The notes under the pieces were generated by a model. The model had not been told where the DNA came from. It was given only the letters and a program-made list of their open reading frames with translations, and made no database searches. DNA of 64,000 nucleotides from Hongsoonwoonella zoysiae (GTDB lineage: Bacteria > Pseudomonadota > Alphaproteobacteria > Rhizobiales > Stappiaceae): positions 620,001 to 684,000 of the forward strand of contig NZ_JABRXF010000003.1 of the NCBI RefSeq assembly GCF_013266695.1. Direction: 5' to 3'. The position numbers and the translations under genes are program-made. Shown here piece by piece: positions 10,110 through 16,622 of the stretch (the first letter of the stretch is position 1; each line of letters opens with the position of its first letter).

Positions 10110-10217
10110 TCACCGCATAAAAAAGGAGAGCGCGATCATCAGCCAGAGCGGCATGGGCGCCGCGACCCAGATGAGGAACACCGGCAGGATGCGGGCGGCA
10201 AGGCTTGTCTTGTTCAT
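10110..10217 (-). CDS. 35-residue single-TM mini-protein of the globin operon
   Basis: MNKTSLAARILPVFLIWVAA followed by PMPLWLMIALSFFMR: one or two closely spaced hydrophobic segments and a basic end. ATG 10217 has GGAG 8 bases upstream and begins 25 bases after the stop of the 72-residue membrane protein, so it looks like the third gene of the globin operon. Function unknown. It might be a small subunit or regulator of an NO- or oxygen-related membrane process. Its brevity limits confidence. Confidence 0.45.
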   Translation of the reverse strand: MNKTSLAARILPVFLIWVAAPMPLWLMIALSFFMR

Positions 10218-10242
10218 GTCCGTTGCTCCATCGATACCGGCC

Positions 10243-10461
10243 TCAGACGAGGCCGAACTCCCATACTGCAAGGCCGCAGAGAACCACCATGCCAGTGGCA
10301 AGCGCCGCCCTCGCATTTCCGATAAGCGCCCTACCCACGACATCCAGCCGTGGCTTGGGCATCGACATGGATTCCCTGGCCATGGATGCCAGCATCAGCG
10401 TGAAAACCGAAAACCAGGCGAACACTCCCGCTTCCGCGGTCAGGACAATTGCTTCAAGCAT
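10243..10461 (-). CDS. small two-helix membrane protein of the globin operon
   Basis: A 72-residue protein with two membrane helices (about residues 3-27, EAIVLTAEAGVFAWFSVFTLML, and about 52-70, ARAALATGMVVLCGLAVWEF) joined by a loop with several Met and basic residues. AGGAAGG lies 7 bases upstream of ATG 10461, and the gene starts 13 bases after the globin stop. Placement behind an NsrR-type box suggests a role in nitric oxide or nitrosative stress response. No family recognised. Confidence 0.65.
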   Translation of the reverse strand: MLEAIVLTAEAGVFAWFSVFTLMLASMARESMSMPKPRLDVVGRALIGNARAALATGMVVLCGLAVWEFGLV

Positions 10462-10474
10462 GGTCCACCTTCCT

Positions 10475-10915
10475 TTACTTGCCGGACGTCTTCATCCAGT
10501 TCGGTGTCATGGCACCCGGCGTACCGAAGCTCGCAAGCCACAGGCTTTCGGCGATCCGCTCCGCCGCATCGATGACCGCGCGCGCGGCTTCAGGCTCGAA
10601 AATCTCCCGCGCGACCGGGCGAAACAGGGCGAGCCACTGGCGATAATCCTCCGGCAGAACGCTGTCGAGCGCCCTGTGGCTTTCCACCGGCTTGCCCTTA
10701 TATGCCCCGCTTCTCAAAAGCACCGAATGCCAGAAGAGCTTCATCTTCATGAGGTGCTCCGGCCAGCGCCCCTCGAGCCTTGTCTCGAATATCGGGCCAA
10801 GCCGGACATCCTCCCTGATGCGCGCGTAGAAGCATTCGACCAGGCGTGAGATGCCTTCGGCGTCGATCGCCGGATGAACCGGTTCGCGTTTCGGCGCGGG
10901 GCGAATGTCGATCAT
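10475..10915 (-). CDS. group III truncated hemoglobin
   Basis: A 146-residue globin. The group III hallmark is seen as MKLFWHSVLLRSGAYKGKP near residues 57-75, together with the helix ISRLVECFYARIREDVRLGPIF and the LPEDYRQWLALF segment. TrHb3 proteins bind heme and O2/NO in the cytoplasm and are often linked to nitrosative or microaerobic conditions. The gene leads a three-gene operon and is divergent from an NsrR-like repressor gene, with a putative NsrR box 14 bases upstream of its start codon. NO detoxification or sensing is the best inference. Confidence 0.88.
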   Translation of the reverse strand: MIDIRPAPKREPVHPAIDAEGISRLVECFYARIREDVRLGPIFETRLEGRWPEHLMKMKLFWHSVLLRSGAYKGKPVESHRALDSVLPEDYRQWLALFRPVAREIFEPEAARAVIDAAERIAESLWLASFGTPGAMTPNWMKTSGK

Positions 10916-10928
10916 GCTGGCACTCTTT

Positions 10929-10951
10929 AATATTCATTTCTTATGCATCTT
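10929..10951. promoter_or_regulatory. putative NsrR operator
   Basis: On the minus strand the site reads AAGATGCATAA-G-AAATGAATATT, an 11-1-11 dyad with 7 of 11 positions symmetric. It is close to the NsrR consensus of two AAGATGCATTT-like halves. It lies in the spacer between the globin and the Rrf2 gene. A second AT-rich dyad (CAATAT...ATATTTTG, about 10979-11002) is nearer the regulator start. Confidence 0.6.
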
Positions 10952-11013
10952 TTAATTGCCACCTTTTGCCGTTAAAAGCAATATGTACGGTGAATATTTT
11001 GCGGGACCCTGCC

Positions 11014-11454
11014 ATGCGTCTCAATCAATCCAGCGACTTTTCGCTGAGGATCCTCATGCATCTGGGGCAATGCGACACGCCCCAGACAGTGGAGATGGTG
11101 AGCGAGCATCTGGGGCTTGCCCGTTCGCATGTCATGAAGATCGTCGCCAAGCTTGGGCGGCTTGGTCTTATCGAGACGAGCCGCGGGCGGGGCGGCGGCA
11201 TTCGCCTCGGCAAGCCGGCGGATGAAATACGCATCGGCGACGTGGTGCGCGAGATGGAGCCGGACCAGGCGATCGTCGACTGCCTGAAAGCCGGGCCTAC
11301 AGTTTGCGCCTTTCTCCCGCGCTGCGCCCTGAAGCCTGCCATGAGGCAAGCGGCAGAGGCCTTTCTGGATTCCCTGAACCGGCACACTCTGGCCAGCCTT
11401 CTTGTCGGAACGCAGGAAGCTCAGGCACTAAATCGCGAAAAAGCCAAAGCGTGA
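11014..11454 (+). CDS. nsrR: Rrf2-family transcriptional repressor, NsrR-like
   Basis: A 146-residue Rrf2 regulator: winged helix MRLNQSSDFSLRILMHLGQ, recognition region LGLARSHVMKIVAKLGRLGLIETSRGRGGGIRL, and the cluster-binding Cys pattern DC-x8-C-x5-C (Cys in DCLKAG, VCAFLP, RCALKP). NsrR binds a [4Fe-4S] or [2Fe-2S] cluster that reacts with NO, releasing DNA. The divergent globin operon and the intervening palindrome fit this role. ATG 11014 (MRLNQS) was chosen because it matches the usual Rrf2 start; a GTG at 10991 is possible. Confidence 0.82.
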   Translation: MRLNQSSDFSLRILMHLGQCDTPQTVEMVSEHLGLARSHVMKIVAKLGRLGLIETSRGRGGGIRLGKPADEIRIGDVVREMEPDQAIVDCLKAGPTVCAFLPRCALKPAMRQAAEAFLDSLNRHTLASLLVGTQEAQALNREKAKA

Positions 11455-11480
11455 CCCCGATCACGCATGGTATTCGAAAA

Positions 11481-11529
11481 CTCTCCTAGGTTCTTCCTCG
11501 GGCACAACGCCCATGGAAACCAAGGAGAG
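11481..11529 (+). promoter_or_regulatory. long leader hairpin burying the Shine-Dalgarno of the His-rich gene
   Basis: The left arm CTCTCCT-a-GGTT-ct-TCC-tc-GGGC pairs with GCCC-at-GGA-AACC-a-AGGAGAG around an ACAAC loop: about 18 base pairs with an A/A mismatch, a 2-base bulge and a 2x2 internal loop. The 3' arm is the AAGGAGAG ribosome site, 5 bases before ATG 11535. It resembles a ROSE-type or other RNA thermometer. Confidence 0.6.
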
Positions 11530-11534
11530 ATGAG

Positions 11535-11876
11535 ATGAACAAGACGATTACCCGGATTGCTTTTGCAACTCTACTGATCACCGGTGTCACCGGTTCTTCC
11601 CTGAGCGCTTCTGCCATGAGCCCGGCCGGCGTTCCTCTTGCTCCGGCCAAGGCCGCGGCCTCCGAAACGGCGGAAGTGATCAAGGTCGGCGGCCGGCACG
11701 GGCACCGCCATCACAGGCGCCACCGCGGTCACCGTCATTGGCATTACGGCGGTTGGGGTTGGGGCGGCCACGGCTACTACGGCGGGCATTGCCGCTACTA
11801 CAAGGTGAAGCGCTGGTCCAGCTACCACGGCCACCACATCTGGCGCACGGTCAAGCGCTGCGGCCGTTACTATTAA
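11535..11876 (+). CDS. secreted His/Gly/Tyr-rich small protein
   Basis: A 113-residue protein with a signal peptide (MNKTITRIAFATLLITGVTG, cleavage near ASA at about 25-27). A linker follows, then a tract extremely rich in His, Arg, Gly, Trp and Tyr (HGHRHHRRHRGHRHWHYGG at about 55-73) and the end HIWRTVKRCGRYY, with two Cys (HCRYYK and KRCGRY). Rhizobial genomes carry many such short His-rich exported proteins of unknown function; metal binding is plausible but unproven. AAGGAGA precedes the ATG but is buried in a strong hairpin. A terminator follows at 11901. Confidence 0.8.
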   Translation: MNKTITRIAFATLLITGVTGSSLSASAMSPAGVPLAPAKAAASETAEVIKVGGRHGHRHHRRHRGHRHWHYGGWGWGGHGYYGGHCRYYKVKRWSSYHGHHIWRTVKRCGRYY

Positions 11877-11900
11877 GAGCCGACAGGCCACGGTTCTCGG

Positions 11901-11925
11901 AAAGCCCCCATGACGGGGGCTTTTT
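11901..11925 (+). terminator. Rho-independent terminator of the His-rich gene
   Basis: AAAGCCCCC, loop ATGAC, GGGGGCTTT then TT: a 9-bp stem with a T tract, 25 bases after the stop codon. It lies 18 bases before the end of the convergent CRP-family gene and may serve both strands. Confidence 0.8.
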
Positions 11926-11942
11926 CGATTCCGCCGGGCCTA

Positions 11943-12632
11943 TCAAAGTGTTGCCGCCTGCTCCAGGAATTTCGGTTGCTCCAGGCAATAATATCCCGAA
12001 ATACGGCTGATGGTTCCCGCCCGCTTCCAGTCGTTGAGGACGCGACTGACGTTTTCGCGCGCTGCCCCCGCCATATTCGCGATATCGGCCTGCGAAAGCT
12101 TGTAGTGGATGAGCACGCGGCCATCGTCCAGCGGCTTGCCGAAGCTTTCCGCCAGTTGCAAAAGCGTCTGCGCCACCCGGCCGGGCAGCGGCAGGAAGGA
12201 ACGTGCCGCCAGCACATCGTTTGCCTGACGCAGACGTTTACCGACGATTGAGAGCATATGGCGGTAAACGGCCGGGTTTTCGTCGGCGAACCGCTCGAAC
12301 GCATGTTTTTCGATAAATGCGAGCCTGGTGGGCTTTAACGCGGCAACGGTTGCCGATCGGGCTCGCCCGTCGAGCAGCGCAAGCTCGCCGACAATTTCGC
12401 CGGGCCCCATGACCGCGAGCAGTTGCTCATCGCCCTCCACGCTCATCATCGAAACTTTCAGCGATCCCTCCAGGATGGCATAGCACCCGTTGCCCGGGTC
12501 GCCCGCCTCGAAAAGGGTTGCCCCCGCCTTCACTGGTATCGGGCGTGCGAGACTTGCCAGTTTATCCGCAAGATCGTGCGGTAACCCTTCAAGCGAGAAG
12601 CTGTTTTCCAGAAACTGCCTGAGTTCGACCAT
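11943..12632 (-). CDS. CRP/FNR-family transcriptional regulator, cAMP-type pocket
   Basis: A 229-residue regulator. The cyclic-nucleotide pocket GEIVGELALLDGRARSATVAA (Glu83, Arg92, Ser93) matches the CRP phosphate-binding cassette. The DNA-recognition helix LSQADIANMAGAARENVSRVL carries Arg192-Glu193-x-x-Ser196-Arg197, combining the CRP residues R-E-R with the FNR-type Ser. No N-terminal Cys cluster is present, so it is not an oxygen-sensing FNR. The RBS GGGAGGGGCAGGA precedes ATG 12632. A CRP-type box 100 bases upstream and a putative divergent anti-SD sRNA suggest autoregulation. A class III adenylate cyclase at 47844 could provide cAMP. Confidence 0.9.
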   Translation of the reverse strand: MVELRQFLENSFSLEGLPHDLADKLASLARPIPVKAGATLFEAGDPGNGCYAILEGSLKVSMMSVEGDEQLLAVMGPGEIVGELALLDGRARSATVAALKPTRLAFIEKHAFERFADENPAVYRHMLSIVGKRLRQANDVLAARSFLPLPGRVAQTLLQLAESFGKPLDDGRVLIHYKLSQADIANMAGAARENVSRVLNDWKRAGTISRISGYYCLEQPKFLEQAATL

Positions 12633-12731
12633 CGATCCTGCCCCTCCCGGCGGTTTGCCTGCATCGTGCCTGCCTTTTGCGCACTACCCTACGTCATCTT
12701 AAGGCGAATTTATCGAAGCCAAAGCCAATAT

Positions 12732-12747
12732 TGTGACGTCCGTCACT
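12732..12747. promoter_or_regulatory. CRP-type binding site
   Basis: TGTGA-CGTCCG-TCACT, one mismatch from TGTGA-N6-TCACA. It lies inside a perfect GTGACG-TC-CGTCAC dyad. It is centred at 12739.5, exactly -41.5 from a start near 12781 on the plus strand that has TACCTT (TAnnnT) as -10 at 12769-12774. It is also about 100 bases upstream of the CRP-family start codon on the other strand. Confidence 0.6.
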
Positions 12748-12780
12748 GGTGAAGGGCAAATCATCGCTTACCTTTGGAGA

Positions 12781-12861
12781 CATAGACACCGTTCCTCCCG
12801 ACCACCCGGTGTCCTGTCCTCCCCTCCTGAAAGGTCCCGTCCCCGCGGGGCCTTTCTTTTT
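12781..12861 (+). ncRNA. putative anti-Shine-Dalgarno sRNA
   Basis: The predicted RNA of about 80 nt has a 5' hairpin (GACACC 12785-12790 / GGTGTC 12808-12813) whose loop shows TTCCTCCCG. A C/T-rich single strand follows (TCCTCCCCTCC at 12817-12827), then a Rho-independent terminator stem (AAAGGTCCC / GGGGCCTTT, one G-U pair) with a CTTTTT tail. Repeated CCTCC segments are typical of alphaproteobacterial CcsR/cuckoo-type sRNAs. No plus-strand protein gene precedes the terminator. Bases 12817-12827 can pair, with one bulged base, with the RBS of the CRP-family mRNA (12636-12647). Expression is not shown by sequence alone. Confidence 0.5.
12830..12861 (+). terminator. orphan plus-strand Rho-independent terminator
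   Basis: AAAGG-T-CCC (12830-12838) pairs with GGG-G-CCTTT (12847-12855), an 8-base loop between, followed by CTTTTT. The T tract exists only in plus-strand sense, while both flanking genes are on the minus strand. That is the main reason to propose an sRNA ending here. Confidence 0.65.
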
Positions 12862-12872
12862 GCCGGAACTGC

Positions 12873-13661
12873 TCAGAACAGAAAGATATCCTTTTCGATG
12901 AGCAGTATGTTGAACCGCTCGCTTTCCAGAAACCCCTTCTGAACCTCGCGGGACGCGATCCTGGCCGGCGGCTCCATGCGGCGCAGCCGATCGTCGGCGA
13001 TCGCCGGCGTGCATAGCACCACCGCCTGATCGTAAAGCCCGTTGAAGCCGCTCCAGACATGCCGGCCCAGCTCCTCCGGCCCGGCGGCAAACGGCAGGTC
13101 GCGCCCGCGCGGCAGCGTCTGCAACCCGCGTTTTTCCAGTTTTTTGCGAAACCTGAGGGCCGGGCGATCTTCCACGAAAGGAGAGACGATGGCCGGGCGA
13201 ACCTTCCTGGCTTCCACGGCATCCATGACGATGCGGGCGATGCCCGCATGGCGCAGCAAACCGTCCTGAACGAATATGAAATCCGGCGGGCGCTGATAAT
13301 ATTCCTGGAAACGGTCGATCTGGCCTGAAACTTCCGCGTAAAGCGTATCGTCCGGCAACAGCCGCAGACGGCTGCGCCAGCCATACCAGCGCGGTTTCGG
13401 AAACCCCTTGTCGAAATACCGCAAGGCTTCCACGGAAACCGGCTCCCAGCCGCTCGTCAGCGAAATCGTTACGCCGACGAGCGTCTTGTGGCCCGCGTCA
13501 TCCAGTTCGTCGCGAAGCGGCAGATACTCGCGCGACCAGAGGTCGGACACGGTCAGGCAGCCGATCGCCGTCAGATGACCGGCCGCCGCCAGTTCCCGGA
13601 TCGCCCGGTCGACGCCGAAGGAAAGGCCGTATTCGACTGAGGTCAAGGTAATGCGCTTCAT
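12873..13661 (-). CDS. YdjC/ChbG-like protein with altered metal site
   Basis: A 262-residue member of the YdjC (ChbG/HpnK) carbohydrate deacetylase fold: RITLTSVEYGLSFGVDRAIRE aligns with the family start, where active enzymes have A-D-D-F-G. Here DD is replaced by VE, the GVHLTL motif reads GVTISL (His to Thr), and the D-x-H-x-H motif reads VQDGLLRHAG. At least two metal ligands are therefore missing, and de-N-acetylase activity is unlikely. The gene ends the operon GT2-GtrA, GT39, YdjC, which suggests a role in surface glycan decoration, perhaps as a binding or scaffold protein. ATG 13661 follows the GT39 stop by 73 bases. Confidence 0.75.
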   Translation of the reverse strand: MKRITLTSVEYGLSFGVDRAIRELAAAGHLTAIGCLTVSDLWSREYLPLRDELDDAGHKTLVGVTISLTSGWEPVSVEALRYFDKGFPKPRWYGWRSRLRLLPDDTLYAEVSGQIDRFQEYYQRPPDFIFVQDGLLRHAGIARIVMDAVEARKVRPAIVSPFVEDRPALRFRKKLEKRGLQTLPRGRDLPFAAGPEELGRHVWSGFNGLYDQAVVLCTPAIADDRLRRMEPPARIASREVQKGFLESERFNILLIEKDIFLF

Positions 13662-13734
13662 CGGGCCGACTTTAGGGAAAGTCGGATGAAGCGCAATCCG
13701 GGAATGGCGTCAGGTCCGAAATTTCTTCGCGATA

Positions 13735-15252
13735 TCAGAGCGGAAGCGGATAGACGGGGTCCCGGGGATCCTTTTGCGGGCTCGCGATACGGTAGACGAC
13801 GATATCCTCAAGCGTAACGCCCTTGACCATGCGCGGGATGGCCGCCACCCGCTCAGCTTGCGAAAACCGTTGCGAAAGCCGATCAAGGCCCGGGTCTCGC
13901 TTCGCGGGCGCGACGAAAAGCGCCGGTTTTCTCACCAGGCTTTCAGGCTCCGGCTCCTGCATGACGTAGCGAATGCGGTCGTTCACCTGAATGACGGGCA
14001 GGCTTCCACGCAGCGAAAAAGCAAGCTCGGCATTGAGATAGTAACGGTCAGTCGCGATCCACGCAGCCCCTTCGCGCTCGGCGATCCTGGCAAGTTTGCT
14101 TGCCACCATGTCCCACCCACGCGTTTGCTGCGTCGGGTCCTTGCGCCCGAATGCGCCCGTCAGCGGATAAACCGCATGAAGGAGGACGAGAAGCGATACG
14201 ACGACACCGAGCGGAGCGGCGGTCGCCCGCCATTTCCGCCAGAAACCGGTACGGGTTTGCGGCAATTCCGCCGCCACAAGAGCCGCCATCATGACGAACG
14301 CGGGGAAGATCGGCGCTGGCCAGTTGCCCTGAACGCGCGCGTGAAGGGCATGGAAAACGAGATAGGCGAGAAACGGCAAGGTCGTCATCAGAACGAGACC
14401 GGCCTTCTGGTCCCTTTCCCATGTCCTTGAAATCACACGCCCCGCGCCGACAGCAGCGAGAACTGCGATAAGCGGGTTGAGCAGCCCGGCGAGCGCGCCG
14501 ACAAGCTCTCCCAGATATTTCAGCGTCCAGCCTTCAGGCACCGCCCGGCCGAACTGCTTGTGAAACGACGCCCATTCGTGGCCGGCGTTCCAGACAAGCA
14601 CCGGCGCGAAGAGGGCGATTGCAAGAATTCCTCCGGCCCATAACTGCCAGCTTTTCAGCCAGCGCCGCGCCTCAGGCATCAACAAGAGCCACAGCACGAT
14701 CCCTGCACCCAGGAACAGGACCGAGTATTTGGAAACGAGGCCGAGACCTGCGAAAAGCCCAACGGCAAGCCACCAGTTCGCGCTTTCCGAGCGGATCAAC
14801 TCCGCAAGCGCCCAAAGCGACAGGCCCCAGAAGAAGACGGACGGCGCATCCGGCGTGGCGATGACGCTGCCAACCCCGATCAGGATCGTGGCGTTGAAGA
14901 AAAGCACCGACCAGCCGGCGGCTTTTCTCCCGAACAGGATATCGGCCGTGCGCCAGAGGACGAGCGAACCGACGCCCGCCGACAGCACGCAGACCACTCG
15001 GATCGCAAAGGCGGTATCGCCGAAGACTGCCTGTCCGGCGGCGATCCACCACGCAATCATCGGCGGATGGTCGTAATAGCCGAACGCGGGCGAAAGACCC
15101 CAGAGGCGATAATAGGCCTCATCTTCCGCCAGCCCGGCATTGGCGGCGACGAAAAGGCGAAGACACGTCAGCACCAGCACGAAAAGAGCCAGGAAACCCG
15201 GCCTCAGCCACACCGGCAGATCGGCCTCCGCCTTGCGTGAACCATCCGCCAT
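13735..15252 (-). CDS. GT39 / ArnT-like membrane glycosyltransferase
   Basis: A 505-residue polytopic protein with about 11-12 helices. The GT39/GT83 signature appears in the first periplasmic loop: ANAGLAEDEAYYRLWGLSPAFGYYDHPP, with the acidic D-E pair near residue 43. Such enzymes transfer a sugar from a polyprenyl phosphate to lipid A, protein or glycan on the periplasmic side. The preceding gene (4 bases upstream) encodes a polyprenyl-phosphate glycosyltransferase-GtrA fusion that would make and flip the donor. The acceptor is unknown. The C-terminal periplasmic part is about 150 residues (RIAEREGAAWIATDRYYLNAEL and on). Confidence 0.85.
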   Translation of the reverse strand: MADGSRKAEADLPVWLRPGFLALFVLVLTCLRLFVAANAGLAEDEAYYRLWGLSPAFGYYDHPPMIAWWIAAGQAVFGDTAFAIRVVCVLSAGVGSLVLWRTADILFGRKAAGWSVLFFNATILIGVGSVIATPDAPSVFFWGLSLWALAELIRSESANWWLAVGLFAGLGLVSKYSVLFLGAGIVLWLLLMPEARRWLKSWQLWAGGILAIALFAPVLVWNAGHEWASFHKQFGRAVPEGWTLKYLGELVGALAGLLNPLIAVLAAVGAGRVISRTWERDQKAGLVLMTTLPFLAYLVFHALHARVQGNWPAPIFPAFVMMAALVAAELPQTRTGFWRKWRATAAPLGVVVSLLVLLHAVYPLTGAFGRKDPTQQTRGWDMVASKLARIAEREGAAWIATDRYYLNAELAFSLRGSLPVIQVNDRIRYVMQEPEPESLVRKPALFVAPAKRDPGLDRLSQRFSQAERVAAIPRMVKGVTLEDIVVYRIASPQKDPRDPVYPLPL

Positions 15253-15256
15253 AGGG

Positions 15257-16417
15257 TCAAACCTTGCGCCAGGTCAGCACCGAGCTTGCCACATAGTTCC
15301 ACACCGCGCCCATGGCCGCACCGGCCGCACCGGCGACGAACCACACGCCCTGATTTTCAAAAATCAGGTTGGCGACGCCGACATTGGCCAGAACGCCGAC
15401 GCTGCAGACGGCATAGAACGTGAGCAACCCGCGAAGGATCGATAGCCCCCGCAGCCTGCGGTCACGATAGGTCAGGCGGTTGTTGAGGAAGAAATTCCAG
15501 GTCATCGCCACGAAGGTCGCGATCGTCTGGGCGGAGATGAACGCAATGCCCAGCCCGTCCAACACCAGTTTCAGCGCGGCCAGATGCACCAGCACGCCGG
15601 ACGCGCCCACCATGCCGAACATGAGGAAACGCACGGACACGATATCACCGAAGAGCTTGGCGACGAGCAGGCCCAGATAGTCGAAAGCAACCAGCGTATC
15701 GAGCTTGCTTTCGCCATGCAGGCGCTTGCGGAAGGTGAACGGAAGTTCCTTGATGCGTAAGCTCCCCTTGGCGCTCGCCACGAGATCGAGAAGGATCTTG
15801 AACCCTTGCGAGGAAAGTTTCGGCGCGAGCCTTTCCACCTCTTCGCGGCGGATCATGAAAAAGCCGCTCATCGGGTCGGACAGGCGAACGTGGAGAAAGA
15901 CGCGGGCCAGCGAATTGGCGAAATCCGAGCCCCAGCCACGAATTTTCGACAGGCCGGAGCCGACGTCGCCACCTTCTGTGTGGCGGCTGGCGACGACGAG
16001 ATCGGCCTCATCGCCGTTCAGGAGGTTGTACATGCGCGGCAGCAGGCTTTCGTCGTGCTGCAGGTCGGCATCCATCACCGCGACGAATTTCGCCGAAGAC
16101 GCCAGCATCCCTTCCACGCATGCGCCGGAAAGCCCGCGCCGGCCGATGCGGCGGATCACGCGCACGCGCGGATCATGAGCCGCGATATCGCGCGCAAGCG
16201 CCGCCGTTCCGTCTGGCGAATTGTCGTCGACGACGATCACTTCCCAGGCGATATCGCCAAGTGTTTCGTCCAGCCGGCGGATCAGCTCCGAAATGTTCTC
16301 GCGCTCGTTATAGGTCGGCAGCACGATGCTGAGGTCGGCAACGCGGGTTTCGGCAGCGCGGGGTGCCTCGCCCGACCGCTCGTCCGCTCCGGCGGATGTT
16401 TTCGCACTCACCAGCAT
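15257..16417 (-). CDS. GT2 polyprenyl-phosphate glycosyltransferase fused to GtrA flippase domain
   Basis: A 386-residue two-domain protein. The N-terminal GT2 domain (DLSIVLPTYNERENISEL, then VDDNSPDGTAALA, DADLQHDESLLPRMY, and SDPMSGFFMIRR) matches dolichol-phosphate mannosyltransferases. The C-terminal about 130 residues hold four membrane helices of the GtrA type (FLMFGMVGASGVLVHLAAL to NYVASSVLTWRKV). It should form an undecaprenyl-phosphate sugar and move it across the membrane for the neighbouring GT39 enzyme. ATG 16417 (MLVSAKTSAG) is chosen because the longer frame adds an unstructured basic leader; the Shine-Dalgarno is weak. Confidence 0.88.
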   Translation of the reverse strand: MLVSAKTSAGADERSGEAPRAAETRVADLSIVLPTYNERENISELIRRLDETLGDIAWEVIVVDDNSPDGTAALARDIAAHDPRVRVIRRIGRRGLSGACVEGMLASSAKFVAVMDADLQHDESLLPRMYNLLNGDEADLVVASRHTEGGDVGSGLSKIRGWGSDFANSLARVFLHVRLSDPMSGFFMIRREEVERLAPKLSSQGFKILLDLVASAKGSLRIKELPFTFRKRLHGESKLDTLVAFDYLGLLVAKLFGDIVSVRFLMFGMVGASGVLVHLAALKLVLDGLGIAFISAQTIATFVAMTWNFFLNNRLTYRDRRLRGLSILRGLLTFYAVCSVGVLANVGVANLIFENQGVWFVAGAAGAAMGAVWNYVASSVLTWRKV

Positions 16418-16622
16418 CGGTTTCCGTTTTCCAGCTTGCCGGGTCTCAGGCCGCTTTTGCCGCAAGATATGCCCGGGAATATGGCGGCTGATAGAATTCC
16501 GCGCGGAACATAGACGGATAGCGCGCCAATGCAAGCCTTCTCGCCGCCTTGCCCGTTTATCGCGTTTCGTCTAGGACTTCGCGCAACTATTCAATTCCTG
16601 CCGGAACGGACCATTCAAGCCG

